From Gluconobacter sphaericus NBRC 12467 (GTDB lineage: Bacteria; Pseudomonadota; Alphaproteobacteria; Acetobacterales; Acetobacteraceae), in assembly GCF_006539125.1 (NCBI RefSeq), contig NZ_BJMK01000001.1:62001-126000 (forward strand): a DNA stretch of 64,000 nt. Reading direction: 5' to 3'. Positions within the stretch are counted from its first letter, which is position 1, and each line of letters begins with the position of its first letter. This document shows, piece by piece, positions 18,460 to 26,425 of this stretch. The translations under genes were made by a program, and so were the position numbers. The notes below the pieces were generated by a model, which was not told the origin of the DNA, did no database searches, and worked only from the letters and a program-made list of their open reading frames with translations.

Positions 18460-19185
18460 TCAGAGACGCTCTACTTCCGCTGCGAGCACGTAGCCGCCGC
18501 CACGGACCGTCTTGATGACCTGCGCATTGCGCCCGTCATCCTCGAGCTTACGGCGCAGGCGGCTGATGGCCACGTCGATCGCGCGGTCGAACGGCCCGGC
18601 CTGACGGCCGCGCAGCAGTTCGAGCAGCATGTCGCGTGTCAGGACGCGGTTGGCACGTTCGAGCAGCGCCATCAGTAGATCGTACTCGCCACCCGTGAGG
18701 GAAACTTCCGCCCCGTCCGGGTTCAGAAGACGGCGGCGCACGGGGTCGAGGCACCAGCCGGCGAAATGGATCTTGCGGGTATCGGCGGCCTGACGCTTGT
18801 CTTCCACATCGACTGTCCGGCGCAGTACGGCGCGGATACGGGCCAGAAGTTCACGCGGATTGAATGGCTTGGCGACATAATCGTCCGCACCGAATTCGAG
18901 GCCAATGATCCGGTCGGTTTCATCGCTCATGGCGGTGAGCATGATGATGGGGACATTGTCCTGCGAACGCAGCCAGCGTGCGACTTCAAGACCACTTTCG
19001 CCGGGCAGCATCAGGTCCAGCACCACCAGCTGGTAATGCCCGTTGGCCCAGGCTTTGCGCGCCTCGCGGGAATCACGGGCGGCCGTGACGCGGAAATGGT
19101 TGCGCTCAAGGAACTGGCTCAACAGTTCGCGGATTTCGCGGTCATCATCCACGACCAGAAGATGGGGCAGTGTTTCCGTGCTCAT
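18460..19185 (-). CDS. OmpR-family response regulator
   Basis: 241 aa. Receiver domain with acidic pocket VVDDD, phosphoacceptor D57 in VVLDLMLPGESG, switch threonine in MLTAMSDE and lysine in VAKPFNPRELLARI, followed by a winged-helix DNA-binding domain (about 140-236; LTGGEYDLLMALLERANRVLTRDMLLELL...FDRAIDVAISRLRRKLEDD). This is the OmpR/PhoB class. It is first in a two-gene operon with the sensor kinase, so the two are almost certainly partners. OmpR-type regulators bind direct repeats; I could not identify target sites. Confidence 0.95.
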   Translation of the reverse strand: MSTETLPHLLVVDDDREIRELLSQFLERNHFRVTAARDSREARKAWANGHYQLVVLDLMLPGESGLEVARWLRSQDNVPIIMLTAMSDETDRIIGLEFGADDYVAKPFNPRELLARIRAVLRRTVDVEDKRQAADTRKIHFAGWCLDPVRRRLLNPDGAEVSLTGGEYDLLMALLERANRVLTRDMLLELLRGRQAGPFDRAIDVAISRLRRKLEDDGRNAQVIKTVRGGGYVLAAEVERL

Positions 19186-19266
19186 GACCAGAGGCCTTTC
19201 AGGAATGCTGTGACCGCGTTCGGACTGCGTGTGCCGCCCCCGAGAAGGGACGGCACTGCGGCGATG

Positions 19267-20322
19267 TTAGGCCAGCCAAGGCGGAACAGGCAGGTTTTTC
19301 GCACGCAGGAACTCCGGGTTGAACAGCTTGGACTGATATCGGGCACCACCGTCGCACAGAATTGTAACAATCGTATGTCCGGGACCAAGTCTGCGTGCCG
19401 TCCGGATCGCTGCGGCCACATTGATGCCCGACGATCCCCCCACCGACAGTCCTTCTTCAGATGTCAGGGAGAAGATCTGTTCCAGCGCTTCGGCATCGGG
19501 AATGCGTTCGGCATCGTCTGGAGCCGAGCCTTCAAGATTGGCCGTCACACGACCCTGTCCGATGCCCTCGGTGATGGAGCCGCCCGTGATGGTGAGGTCA
19601 TTGGATTTGACCCAGCCATAAAGCGCGGAGCCTTCCGGATCAGCCAGGACGATACGCGGGGCTGTCTTCCCGGCAGCCTGCGCCTGATCGCGCAGTCCCA
19701 GCGCAATTCCGGCCAGCGTGCCGCCGGTGCCGCAGGCGCAGGTGAAGGCATCGACCTTACCGCCCGTCTGCTCCCAGATCTCGCGCGCGGTGGTGGCACG
19801 ATGGCCTTCTCGGTTGGCGGTGTTGTCGAACTGGTTGGCCCAGAACCCGCCGATCTCTTCGGCCAGGCGGCGCGAGACGTGAACATAGTTGCCCGGATCG
19901 CGATACGGCTTGGCTGGCACGAGCCGCAGATCGGCGCCGATCATGCGCAGGAAGTCCAGCTTCTCACGGCTCTGTGTTTCCGGCACGACGATCACGGCCT
20001 TGCAGCCGACGGCATGGGCGACCAGTGTGAGGCCGATTCCCGTATTGCCGGCCGTTCCCTCCACGACCGTCCCGCCGGGCTTCAGCGCTCCGCTTTTCAG
20101 CGCGTCCTCGATGATTGCCAGGGCAGCACGATCCTTGACGGAGCCGCCCGGGTTCATGAACTCGGCCTTGCCATAGATGTCGCATCCCGTTTCCTCCGAG
20201 GCGCGTCTGAGGCGGATGAGGGGGGTGCCCCCGATCGCGGCGGTCATGCCCGGAGAGACGGCCTGCCACCCCTTCGTAGGGAGCTGGGCGCTGGTTTGGT
20301 GGTTTGGGGAGATGTCAGTCAT
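19267..20322 (-). CDS. cysK: Cysteine synthase A (O-acetylserine sulfhydrylase)
   Basis: 351-aa PLP-dependent beta-family enzyme that makes cysteine from O-acetylserine and sulfide. PLP lysine K63 in NPGGSVKDRAAL, the substrate loop VVEGTAGNTGIGL, phosphate-binding CGTGGTLAGIA and the conserved SSGINVAAA segment are present. It has an N-terminal extension of about 20 residues and a C-terminal tail a little longer than E. coli CysK; cystathionine beta-synthase-like activity cannot be excluded. Start at 20322 with AGGAG upstream. It is divergent from a rhodanese, with only 57 bases between starts, so shared sulfur-related control is plausible. Confidence 0.92.
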   Translation of the reverse strand: MTDISPNHQTSAQLPTKGWQAVSPGMTAAIGGTPLIRLRRASEETGCDIYGKAEFMNPGGSVKDRAALAIIEDALKSGALKPGGTVVEGTAGNTGIGLTLVAHAVGCKAVIVVPETQSREKLDFLRMIGADLRLVPAKPYRDPGNYVHVSRRLAEEIGGFWANQFDNTANREGHRATTAREIWEQTGGKVDAFTCACGTGGTLAGIALGLRDQAQAAGKTAPRIVLADPEGSALYGWVKSNDLTITGGSITEGIGQGRVTANLEGSAPDDAERIPDAEALEQIFSLTSEEGLSVGGSSGINVAAAIRTARRLGPGHTIVTILCDGGARYQSKLFNPEFLRAKNLPVPPWLA

Positions 20323-20349
20323 AGTTCACTCCTGTGTTGGGTGAATTAT
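20321..20349. promoter_or_regulatory. Imperfect inverted repeat between cysK and rhodanese
   Basis: ATAGTTCAC (20321-20329) and GTGAATTAT (20341-20349) are 9-base arms with one mismatch pair, 11 bases apart. The left arm overlaps the cysK start codon and its AGGAG site, and the right arm lies upstream of the rhodanese. This is consistent with one operator controlling both genes, but no regulator is identified. Confidence 0.35.
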
Positions 20350-20379
20350 AGAACGCGTTTTGGAAGGATGAGGAAGAGC

Positions 20380-20808
20380 ATGAAGGTCCTGACGGCAAGA
20401 CAGGCATGGGAAATGCTTGAAAAAGACCCTGAAAATGCCACCGGGAATGCTGATGAAGTCGCGCCGCGTCCCGTTCTGGTGGATGTCCGGACACCGCCGG
20501 AATGGATGCATGTGGGATTGCCGGATGCCGACGCGATGACCGCACCGCTCCTATGCATCACCTGGCAGCCGGATCGTCAGCAGGAGTTCGTGGAAGCGCT
20601 GCTTGAAGCTGTCCCCGATCAGCAGATACCGCTGCTGTTCCTTTGCCGGTCGGGGGTGCGTTCGCATCATGCTTCACTTCTGGCGGAAAATGCCGGTTAT
20701 GCAGATGTCAGCAATATCGTAGACGGATTCGAAGACCAGCACGGCCCCGGCAAGGGCTGGCGCTCCAGCGGCTTGCCGTCCTCTTACATGCCGCTGTCGG
20801 GTTCCTGA
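20380..20808 (+). CDS. Rhodanese-like sulfurtransferase
   Basis: 142-aa single rhodanese domain. The CDC25-like start VLVDVRTPPEWMHVGLPDA and the active-site loop LCRSGVRSHHAS with catalytic cysteine 89 are intact; the six-residue loop CRSGVR fits a sulfurtransferase rather than a phosphatase. The start at 20380 is chosen over the ATG at 20368 because GAGGA is well placed only for 20380; far longer in-frame readings upstream run antisense through cysK and are spurious. No signal peptide. Head-to-head with cysK, and its 3' end overlaps the opposing DUF2272 gene by 25 bases. Confidence 0.87.
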   Translation: MKVLTARQAWEMLEKDPENATGNADEVAPRPVLVDVRTPPEWMHVGLPDADAMTAPLLCITWQPDRQQEFVEALLEAVPDQQIPLLFLCRSGVRSHHASLLAENAGYADVSNIVDGFEDQHGPGKGWRSSGLPSSYMPLSGS

Positions 20809-21704
20809 TCCGCGTCGTAATGAACTTCCAGAACGGCACACCAGGGATAGCGGCTGTCATAGCTGTGGCCTGAGCCATCGGCGATCATGCCGTTGGCATC
20901 CGTGGGAACATGGGTGAGGGCCACGGCATCGTCCACATTGCCGCCGACGATGCTCAACTCATGACCAAAGGGTTGGGCGTTCTGGTTCGTCGCTGACACA
21001 ATGCCGCAATGGGCCGGAAAGCCGTAGCTGGTGGGCAGCATGGAAAAGGTGACGGTCTTGCTGCGGCCTCGGCCGACGCAGATCAGGTCGCCGATCTTCG
21101 GGGCATAGGTGCCCGGGTCATGGGCCGTAACACCACTGGACTGCCCGCTGGCAGCGGCGTTGATGTAGGTCGAGTGATTGGGCGAATACGGGAAGCGGCC
21201 GTTGGCCCCGGCTACCCGCATCACATAGGAAATGAAAGCTGCGGACCAAGCGTAATGGCCGTCATGTTCGATCTCGAAACGGGTGCCCTGGGAGTCTGTC
21301 TTGCCCGTCCAGCCAACTTCCGTCTCGTATGGGTCCTGCCCGATCCACCAGTACTCACCAATGCGCTGCCACAGGCCGGGAAGGCGTTCGGGCTTCAGTG
21401 CAGCATCGGTGGGTTCGGGCCTGTCTTCGGGGTTATCGTCCGAAACGGGGGAGCCGAACATCCGCCATTCGCGCAGGGCGATGGCAGCGACGTCCTGCCG
21501 GTTGAATGGTTCGAAATTGCGGGTGGCGAAATCCGGGACGTGGCTGTCATAGCCCACCGGACCAGTGGTTCCGTTCGCATACTGGGCGTTCGGCGTGCTG
21601 GCCGGGTACGTGCGGACACTCTGCTGGCTGGAACATGCAGCCAGTGCGAGCAGGGCGGCCGTAGCAGCCGCTCGCCTGAAAATATGCGAATCTGGCACTG
21701 TCAT
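20784..21704 (-). CDS. DUF2272 domain lipoprotein
   Basis: About 306 aa. The N-terminus (HIFRRAAATAALLALAAC) is a lipoprotein signal with the modified cysteine near residue 24. The body matches the DUF2272 type: WRMFGSP, WQRIGEYWW, HDGHYAWSAAFISYVMRVAGA, FPYSPNHSTYI, and an aspartate/histidine-containing region (GDLICVGRGRS, FPAHCGIVS, LSIVGGNVDDAVALTHVP) that resembles CHAP/NlpC-like amidases, so a cell-wall role is possible. Start choice is open: ATG at 21704, or GTG at 21698, which has the better-spaced GAGG; a TTG at 21746 has no ribosome-binding site. The 3' end overlaps the rhodanese gene. Confidence 0.75.
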   Translation of the reverse strand: MTVPDSHIFRRAAATAALLALAACSSQQSVRTYPASTPNAQYANGTTGPVGYDSHVPDFATRNFEPFNRQDVAAIALREWRMFGSPVSDDNPEDRPEPTDAALKPERLPGLWQRIGEYWWIGQDPYETEVGWTGKTDSQGTRFEIEHDGHYAWSAAFISYVMRVAGANGRFPYSPNHSTYINAAASGQSSGVTAHDPGTYAPKIGDLICVGRGRSKTVTFSMLPTSYGFPAHCGIVSATNQNAQPFGHELSIVGGNVDDAVALTHVPTDANGMIADGSGHSYDSRYPWCAVLEVHYDADQEPDSGM

Positions 21705-21908
21705 CCTCGTTGGGGGATCTGTTTCCCAGGCTGAATGAAGGGCCAAGACGACCGGGGCGTCAAGGATGAGCGTTCAGAGGGGCATGGCTGGCCGTATCGG
21801 CCACCATGATTTTCGTACAGGCTTTCTCAAGCGGTGCCAGGCCCGATCTCCCGCAGACCGGAACAGTGATGGGTATTGCATAGTCCCGGTCCCGGCAGGA
21901 GGGCCTCG

Positions 21909-23015
21909 TCAGAGGGCTTCTGTCTGCTCGGGAAAGAGGGACTGCAGTCCAGCCTCGGATGCATCACAGCGGCCGCGTTCGGTGATGAGACCCGTCACGA
22001 GCCGCGCAGGCGTTACGTCGAAAGCGGGGTTTGCTGCCGGGCTGCCCTGTGGCGCAATCCGCACGCGGCCGGCTTCCCCGTTGCTGTCTAGCCCCGTCAT
22101 GAACAGGACTTCGTCCGGACTGCGTTCCTCGATGGGGATTTCCTTTACGCCATCGCGGACGCGCCAGTCGATGGTGGAGGACGGCAGGGCCACCCAGAAC
22201 GGAACATTGTTGTCATGGGCGGCCAGCGCCTTGAGATACGTACCGATCTTGTTGGCGACATCACCCTGGGCGGTCACGCGGTCTGTGCCGACAATGACCA
22301 TGTCAACACGCCCGGCCTGCATGTAATGGCCGCCTGCATTGTCAGCGATCACGGTATGCGAGACGCCGTGGCTGCCAAGTTCCCATGCGGTCAGGAGGCT
22401 ACCCTGATTGCGGGGGCGTGTTTCGTCCACCCAGACGTGAACAGGGATACCTTCGTCATGGGCCATGTAAATCGGGGCAAGGGCAGTGCCCCAGTCCACG
22501 GTCGCGATCCAGCCGGCATTGCAGTGGGTCAGCAGGTTCACCTGTCCCTGACGGCCTTTGCGCTCCCAGATTTCGCGGATCAGTTCCAGCCCGTGACGGC
22601 CGATGGCCTCATTGACCTGCACGTCCTCATCGCAGATTGAATCGGCCTCGACATAACCTGCCGCTACGCGTTCTGTCGGCGGGACGGCTTTGAGGTGCGT
22701 CACCATCCGCTCGATGGCCCAGCGCAGGTTGATGGCCGTCGGGCGTGTGGCCACCAGAAAGGCCGCGGCCTTTTCCAGAGCCTCGTCCGACGCATCGTCC
22801 TGAAGTGCAAAAACCAGACCATAGGCCGCAACCGCCCCGATCAGCGGCGCGCCACGCACCTGCATGCTGGTGATGGCGTCAGCGACGGCGCCCACATCCC
22901 GAAGCTCCAGGAGTTCCACGTTCCAGGGAAAGCGGGTCTGGTCGAAAATTCTGATGCTGCTCGCATCGTCGGAAGGGCGCCAGAGACTGCGATAGGAAAT
23001 GCCGTTGATTTTCAA
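21909..23015 (-). CDS. mtnA: S-methyl-5-thioribose-1-phosphate isomerase
   Basis: Isomerises methylthioribose-1-phosphate to methylthioribulose-1-phosphate in methionine salvage. The 368-aa protein shows SMQVRGAPLIGAVAAYGL, RPTAINLRWAI, LLTHCNAGWIATVDWGTALAPI with the catalytic cysteine, and VIADNAGGHYM with the catalytic aspartate. The start is TTG at 23015, preceded by AAGGAG seven bases upstream, and it gives the expected KINGISYRSL N-terminus; the in-frame extension to 23096 lacks a ribosome-binding site. No other mtn gene is adjacent, so the rest of the pathway must be elsewhere. Confidence 0.93.
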   Translation of the reverse strand: MKINGISYRSLWRPSDDASSIRIFDQTRFPWNVELLELRDVGAVADAITSMQVRGAPLIGAVAAYGLVFALQDDASDEALEKAAAFLVATRPTAINLRWAIERMVTHLKAVPPTERVAAGYVEADSICDEDVQVNEAIGRHGLELIREIWERKGRQGQVNLLTHCNAGWIATVDWGTALAPIYMAHDEGIPVHVWVDETRPRNQGSLLTAWELGSHGVSHTVIADNAGGHYMQAGRVDMVIVGTDRVTAQGDVANKIGTYLKALAAHDNNVPFWVALPSSTIDWRVRDGVKEIPIEERSPDEVLFMTGLDSNGEAGRVRIAPQGSPAANPAFDVTPARLVTGLITERGRCDASEAGLQSLFPEQTEAL

Positions 23016-23178
23016 GGGAACGCTCCTTGCGGACGGAAAAGGAGGGTGAGTCGCTGAGCGGGCCGCAGCACTAATGGCACGCGTGGCCCGCGACATGCTG
23101 GACCAGAGGTTCCTGCATGTGCGTGATCCGCCGCCCTAACTCAAGTCCCTTAGCGTGAAACTTTCACGCGCGGGAAGT

Positions 23179-24549
23179 TCAGAGAACCCTGTCGAGAATT
23201 GCCCTGGCGCTGTCTTTCCAGGGTACAGGCTGGAATTCGGCCCGGACTTTTGCCGTCCACGCCGCCAGTCCCTCAGGATCTTCGATCGTCTCGCGGATCA
23301 CTGTATAAGCCTCATCAAGGCTGTAAGGGCTGAAATATCGCCCGAGCGGTCCGCCGGCCTCGGGAATGGAGGTCGTGTTGGACACCACGCACGGGCGCCC
23401 CATGGAGAGGCTCTCTGTCACGGGCAGCCCCCAGCCCTCAAAGAAGGATGGGAAAACGGAGAAGCTGCAATCCGCATAAAGGCGACGCAGGTCTTCGTCC
23501 GTGGGGTTCCGGATGAACCGGATCTTGCCGTTCAGCCAGTTCGCGTTTTCAAGCTGCTGCATGAAATCGGAAACAAGCCAGCCTTCCCGCCCTGCAAAAA
23601 CAAGGGTCGGTATTCGGTCAGCCGGCATCTCTTCCAGCATCCGCCGCCAGACCCGGAAGAGAAGGGCATGGTTCTTGCGGGCCTCAATGGTCGAAACAAA
23701 CAGCACATAAGGCTCACGCACCAACGCTTCCGCACTCATGCTTCCATCGGACAGACCAAACCCGGTCCCCAGGGGAATAGGGTGAACAGGAATATTCGTG
23801 CCGATGTCCTGTTCCGAAAGATACGTCCGTACGTCTTTTGCCGTGGCATGGCTGATGGCGAAAAGTGTATCCGCGAGAGGCAGGATGTCCTGATGCCAGG
23901 CGCGGAACGTCGTGATGATGCCGCGGTTGCACCATTCCGGACAGCGGATGGGAACCAGGTCGTACATGAGTAACGCGTAGGACAGTCGCAGATCATCGCG
24001 TAGCCATCTGACGGTCTGGCTGTAACTGGCGTGGTGCCAGGGGGAGCCTAGGGTCAGGAAGACATCGCCGGGGCGAGCGACATCTGCAAGTTGTGTGCCT
24101 TCCGAGAAGGTTGTGAGTTTCGGTCGGGCGTGACGCGCGTCGAGGCGGCTCCTGAGAGCTTTCAGACCCAGCCGTACGAATGTGTGGGGAAGGCCGGCGA
24201 GACCTTTAAGGATCCGGCTCTCCGTCCGCAGGAAAGCAGAGAGTGTGTCTTCCGGCGCAACCTGTTCGAGTGCCTGGACTGTCAGGGGCGGTGCATTGAC
24301 CGAGGACGCTCCGGGTTTAACGCTAGTGTTGGTAGCCTCGCGGAACACGGTTTCGACCATGGTCCAGTCGACGGTTCTGAAATCTCGGGCATCGCTGGCA
24401 CCCGGTCCACGGCGCACGAACTGGACGTCATGGCCGGCAAGATTGCGCAGGGCCGATCCAATTTCGAACACGACGCGCTGGATGCCGCTTGGCCGGCTGT
24501 GATGCAGCAGGTGATGCAGCAGATCGTCGATGTCGATCCACAGGGTCAT
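23179..24549 (-). CDS. GT4-type glycosyltransferase (first of tandem pair)
   Basis: 456-aa GT-B glycosyltransferase. The distinctive N-terminus is LWIDIDDLLHHLLHHSRPSGIQRVVFEIG. The C-terminal nucleotide-sugar domain has YVLFVSTIEARKNHALLFRVW and FPSFFEGWGLPVTESLSMGRP, the EX7E donor-binding motif. It is a close paralogue of the next gene upstream, whose stop overlaps its ATG by four bases. The neighbouring gmd and rmd genes make GDP-D-rhamnose likely as a donor, so rhamnosyl- or mannosyltransferase is a reasonable guess. It lacks membrane segments and would act on the cytoplasmic face. Confidence 0.85.
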   Translation of the reverse strand: MTLWIDIDDLLHHLLHHSRPSGIQRVVFEIGSALRNLAGHDVQFVRRGPGASDARDFRTVDWTMVETVFREATNTSVKPGASSVNAPPLTVQALEQVAPEDTLSAFLRTESRILKGLAGLPHTFVRLGLKALRSRLDARHARPKLTTFSEGTQLADVARPGDVFLTLGSPWHHASYSQTVRWLRDDLRLSYALLMYDLVPIRCPEWCNRGIITTFRAWHQDILPLADTLFAISHATAKDVRTYLSEQDIGTNIPVHPIPLGTGFGLSDGSMSAEALVREPYVLFVSTIEARKNHALLFRVWRRMLEEMPADRIPTLVFAGREGWLVSDFMQQLENANWLNGKIRFIRNPTDEDLRRLYADCSFSVFPSFFEGWGLPVTESLSMGRPCVVSNTTSIPEAGGPLGRYFSPYSLDEAYTVIRETIEDPEGLAAWTAKVRAEFQPVPWKDSARAILDRVL

Positions 24550-26021
24550 GATGTCTGTCCGTTCATACGGCCCATCAGATGGGCGGAATGGCAGGCGTCC
24601 AGGATCGCATCCGCGCTGCGTTCCCAGGGGACGGGTCTGAACTGTTCACGGACTTCGTCCTGCCATTTTTTCAGGCCGGGCCTATCCTCGATTGTTTCCC
24701 GGACGACACGATAGGCTTCGTCGAGGTCTTCGGGGTTGAAGTACCGCGTCAGCGGGCCGCCGGCTTCGGGGATGGAGGTCGTGTTCGACGCAATGCAGGG
24801 ACGTCCGTTGACGAGGCTCTCGGTCACGGGCAGTCCCCAGCCTTCATAAAGGGACGGGAAGATCGTGAACATGCAGCCATCGTACAGGTGGCCCAGTTCC
24901 TCATCTGACGGGTCACGGAGAAGACGGATTTTCCCCCGCAACCACTCGGTATTTTCGAGCTGTTGCATGAGGTCGGAGACGAGCCATCCGACCCGGCCCG
25001 CAAAGACGAGGGTCGGAACCTGATCCCGCGGCAGGTCCGTTACGAGACGGCGCCAGATGCGGAATGCCAGCATGTGGTTCTTGCGGGCTTCAAGGGTGGA
25101 CACGAACAGCACATAACTGTCTTTCGCGGGAAGGCCCTTGGGACGTTCGTTTTCGATCCTGCGGGGCGGCCCGAAGCCGCTGCCGATCGGGATGGTCTGT
25201 ACGGGGGCCAGCAATTTCAGGCGCTGTTTGCGGGCGTAATCTTCTACGGTCTCGGCCGTGGAATGGCTGATCGCCAGAAGGCGACCGCACTGGGGAAGAG
25301 TGGTGTCGAGCCAGTGCCGGAAATCCCGTATCAGGGAAATTGCGCACCATTCGGGCCGGACGGCAGGAATGAGATCATAAAGCAGAAGGACAGGCTGGAT
25401 GCCGTAGGTTTTGCGCATCCGGGCCAGGCGTTCGCCGAAATCGGGCTCCGACCATGCTGCACCGAGGATCAGGAAGATATCACCGGGTTTTGGAGCGTCG
25501 GCCGAAGCGGCTGCGGGCGTAGTTGGGGACAGGGGAGCCTGTACTGCGTTGCGCGGCGGGGCGGCCCGCTGGAACTTCGTGCGGGCGTAACGGCGTAAGA
25601 GTTGCAGAGCTCTGAGCTGATTGACGGCGAGGTTCAGGAGCGGACGTGCCAGTTCGGGCGGCAGGCTCTCGATGCGCCGGATAATGGCATGACGCAGACG
25701 GCGCATCAGAGAGTGGGATGGCGTATGCGCAGCGCTGCGCCCCTCTGTGTGAGTGGGCGTTGCGTCGTCCGTGTGGGTGGAAAAAAGCGTGTTCAGCGCG
25801 TCAAAGGAAACAGGAGAAAGGAGAGAACCTGTCTCGGGAATGGCACCTGTGTTCCGACGGGTAAGAACGATACGGCCGATATCCGATTTCGCGGCAGCTT
25901 GCTGGCGGATGACGCTGAGTATTTCGAACACAAGACGCTGGATGCCGCTGGGGCGGGTGTTGTTTTCGAAATACCGGAAGATATCTTCGACATCGATCCA
26001 GATGGTGTAGTCTTTGGTCAT
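24546..26021 (-). CDS. GT4-type glycosyltransferase (second of tandem pair)
   Basis: 491 aa, promoter-proximal gene of the pair. N-terminus IWIDVEDIFRYFENNTRPSGIQRLVFEIL, then an extra linker of about 35 residues compared with its paralogue (Ala/Thr/Pro-rich, about 150-180), then GT-B motifs YVLFVSTLEARKNHMLAFRIW, LVFAGRVGWLVSDLMQQLEN and EX7E in FPSLYEGWGLPVTESLVNGRP. The C-terminal halves of the two proteins are alike over long blocks (SNTTSIPEAGGPL in both), showing tandem duplication. It is preceded by an AT-rich leader with a promoter-like sequence. Acceptor and linkage unknown. Confidence 0.85.
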   Translation of the reverse strand: MTKDYTIWIDVEDIFRYFENNTRPSGIQRLVFEILSVIRQQAAAKSDIGRIVLTRRNTGAIPETGSLLSPVSFDALNTLFSTHTDDATPTHTEGRSAAHTPSHSLMRRLRHAIIRRIESLPPELARPLLNLAVNQLRALQLLRRYARTKFQRAAPPRNAVQAPLSPTTPAAASADAPKPGDIFLILGAAWSEPDFGERLARMRKTYGIQPVLLLYDLIPAVRPEWCAISLIRDFRHWLDTTLPQCGRLLAISHSTAETVEDYARKQRLKLLAPVQTIPIGSGFGPPRRIENERPKGLPAKDSYVLFVSTLEARKNHMLAFRIWRRLVTDLPRDQVPTLVFAGRVGWLVSDLMQQLENTEWLRGKIRLLRDPSDEELGHLYDGCMFTIFPSLYEGWGLPVTESLVNGRPCIASNTTSIPEAGGPLTRYFNPEDLDEAYRVVRETIEDRPGLKKWQDEVREQFRPVPWERSADAILDACHSAHLMGRMNGQTS

Positions 26022-26085
26022 GTGTCAGAACTGGCTTCGCTATTGCCGACGAAATCATCGGTCTTTCAAAGATCTATAATGCGGT

Positions 26086-26115
26086 ATTGTAGAATAATCA
26101 TCGCCTTGTGGGCAA
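26086..26115 (-). promoter_or_regulatory. Candidate sigma70 promoter for the glycosyltransferase pair
   Basis: Reading the minus strand, TTGCCC (26115-26110) and TACAAT (26091-26086) are separated by 18 bases and would start transcription about 58 bases before the ATG at 26021. The -10 box matches consensus at five of six positions. No experimental support. Confidence 0.4.
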
Positions 26116-26425
26116 GGGGTGGGCATAACGTTGCAGGTCAGTGAATAGTTTTCTTAAATATTCGATATGATACATTCCATAAAATTTGCGACATGTTTCC
26201 GACATAGTTTGTTTTTTCTGGAAATATATTCAGTCTTCCTAAGAATTTTCTGAGGTATTTGTCTGGAAAAGCTCTTTAGGGCAAAAGATCGGGGCTGATT
26301 TTTCGCGGCTCCGTAACCATGGTTCCGTAAGTTTCCGCATTTTGTCCCTCGGGAACATGGTCGTCTTCGAAGCAGGCTCGTTTTTTTTAAAACCGTTCCT
26401 TAAGACGGTTAAAAAAAAGAAACGG
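26116..26425. other. AT-rich intergenic region between divergent polysaccharide genes
   Basis: About 310 bases clearly richer in A/T than flanking genes, with no convincing coding sequence. It holds a T8/A8 inverted repeat at its right end and short A/T runs, and would contain the promoter of the rightward membrane protein gene, which I cannot place with confidence. Composition suggests acquired or rapidly evolving DNA. Confidence 0.5.
26381..26418. repeat. T8...A8 inverted repeat
   Basis: TTTTTTTTAAAACCGT (26381-26396) and ACGGTTAAAAAAAA (26405-26418) are complementary over 14 bp with a 2-base bulge and an 8-base centre TCCTTAAG. It resembles a bidirectional terminator, yet lies between diverging genes and just before the ATG at 26426, so it may act in the 5' leader. 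Confidence 0.65.

Noticed and set aside
18766-20379. Long + strand frame preceding the rhodanese
   Set aside because: It runs antisense to cysK and the response regulator; the rhodanese begins at 20380 with a proper ribosome-binding site.
25753-26144. Open frames antisense to the second glycosyltransferase
   Set aside because: No family resemblance; shadows of the opposite strand.
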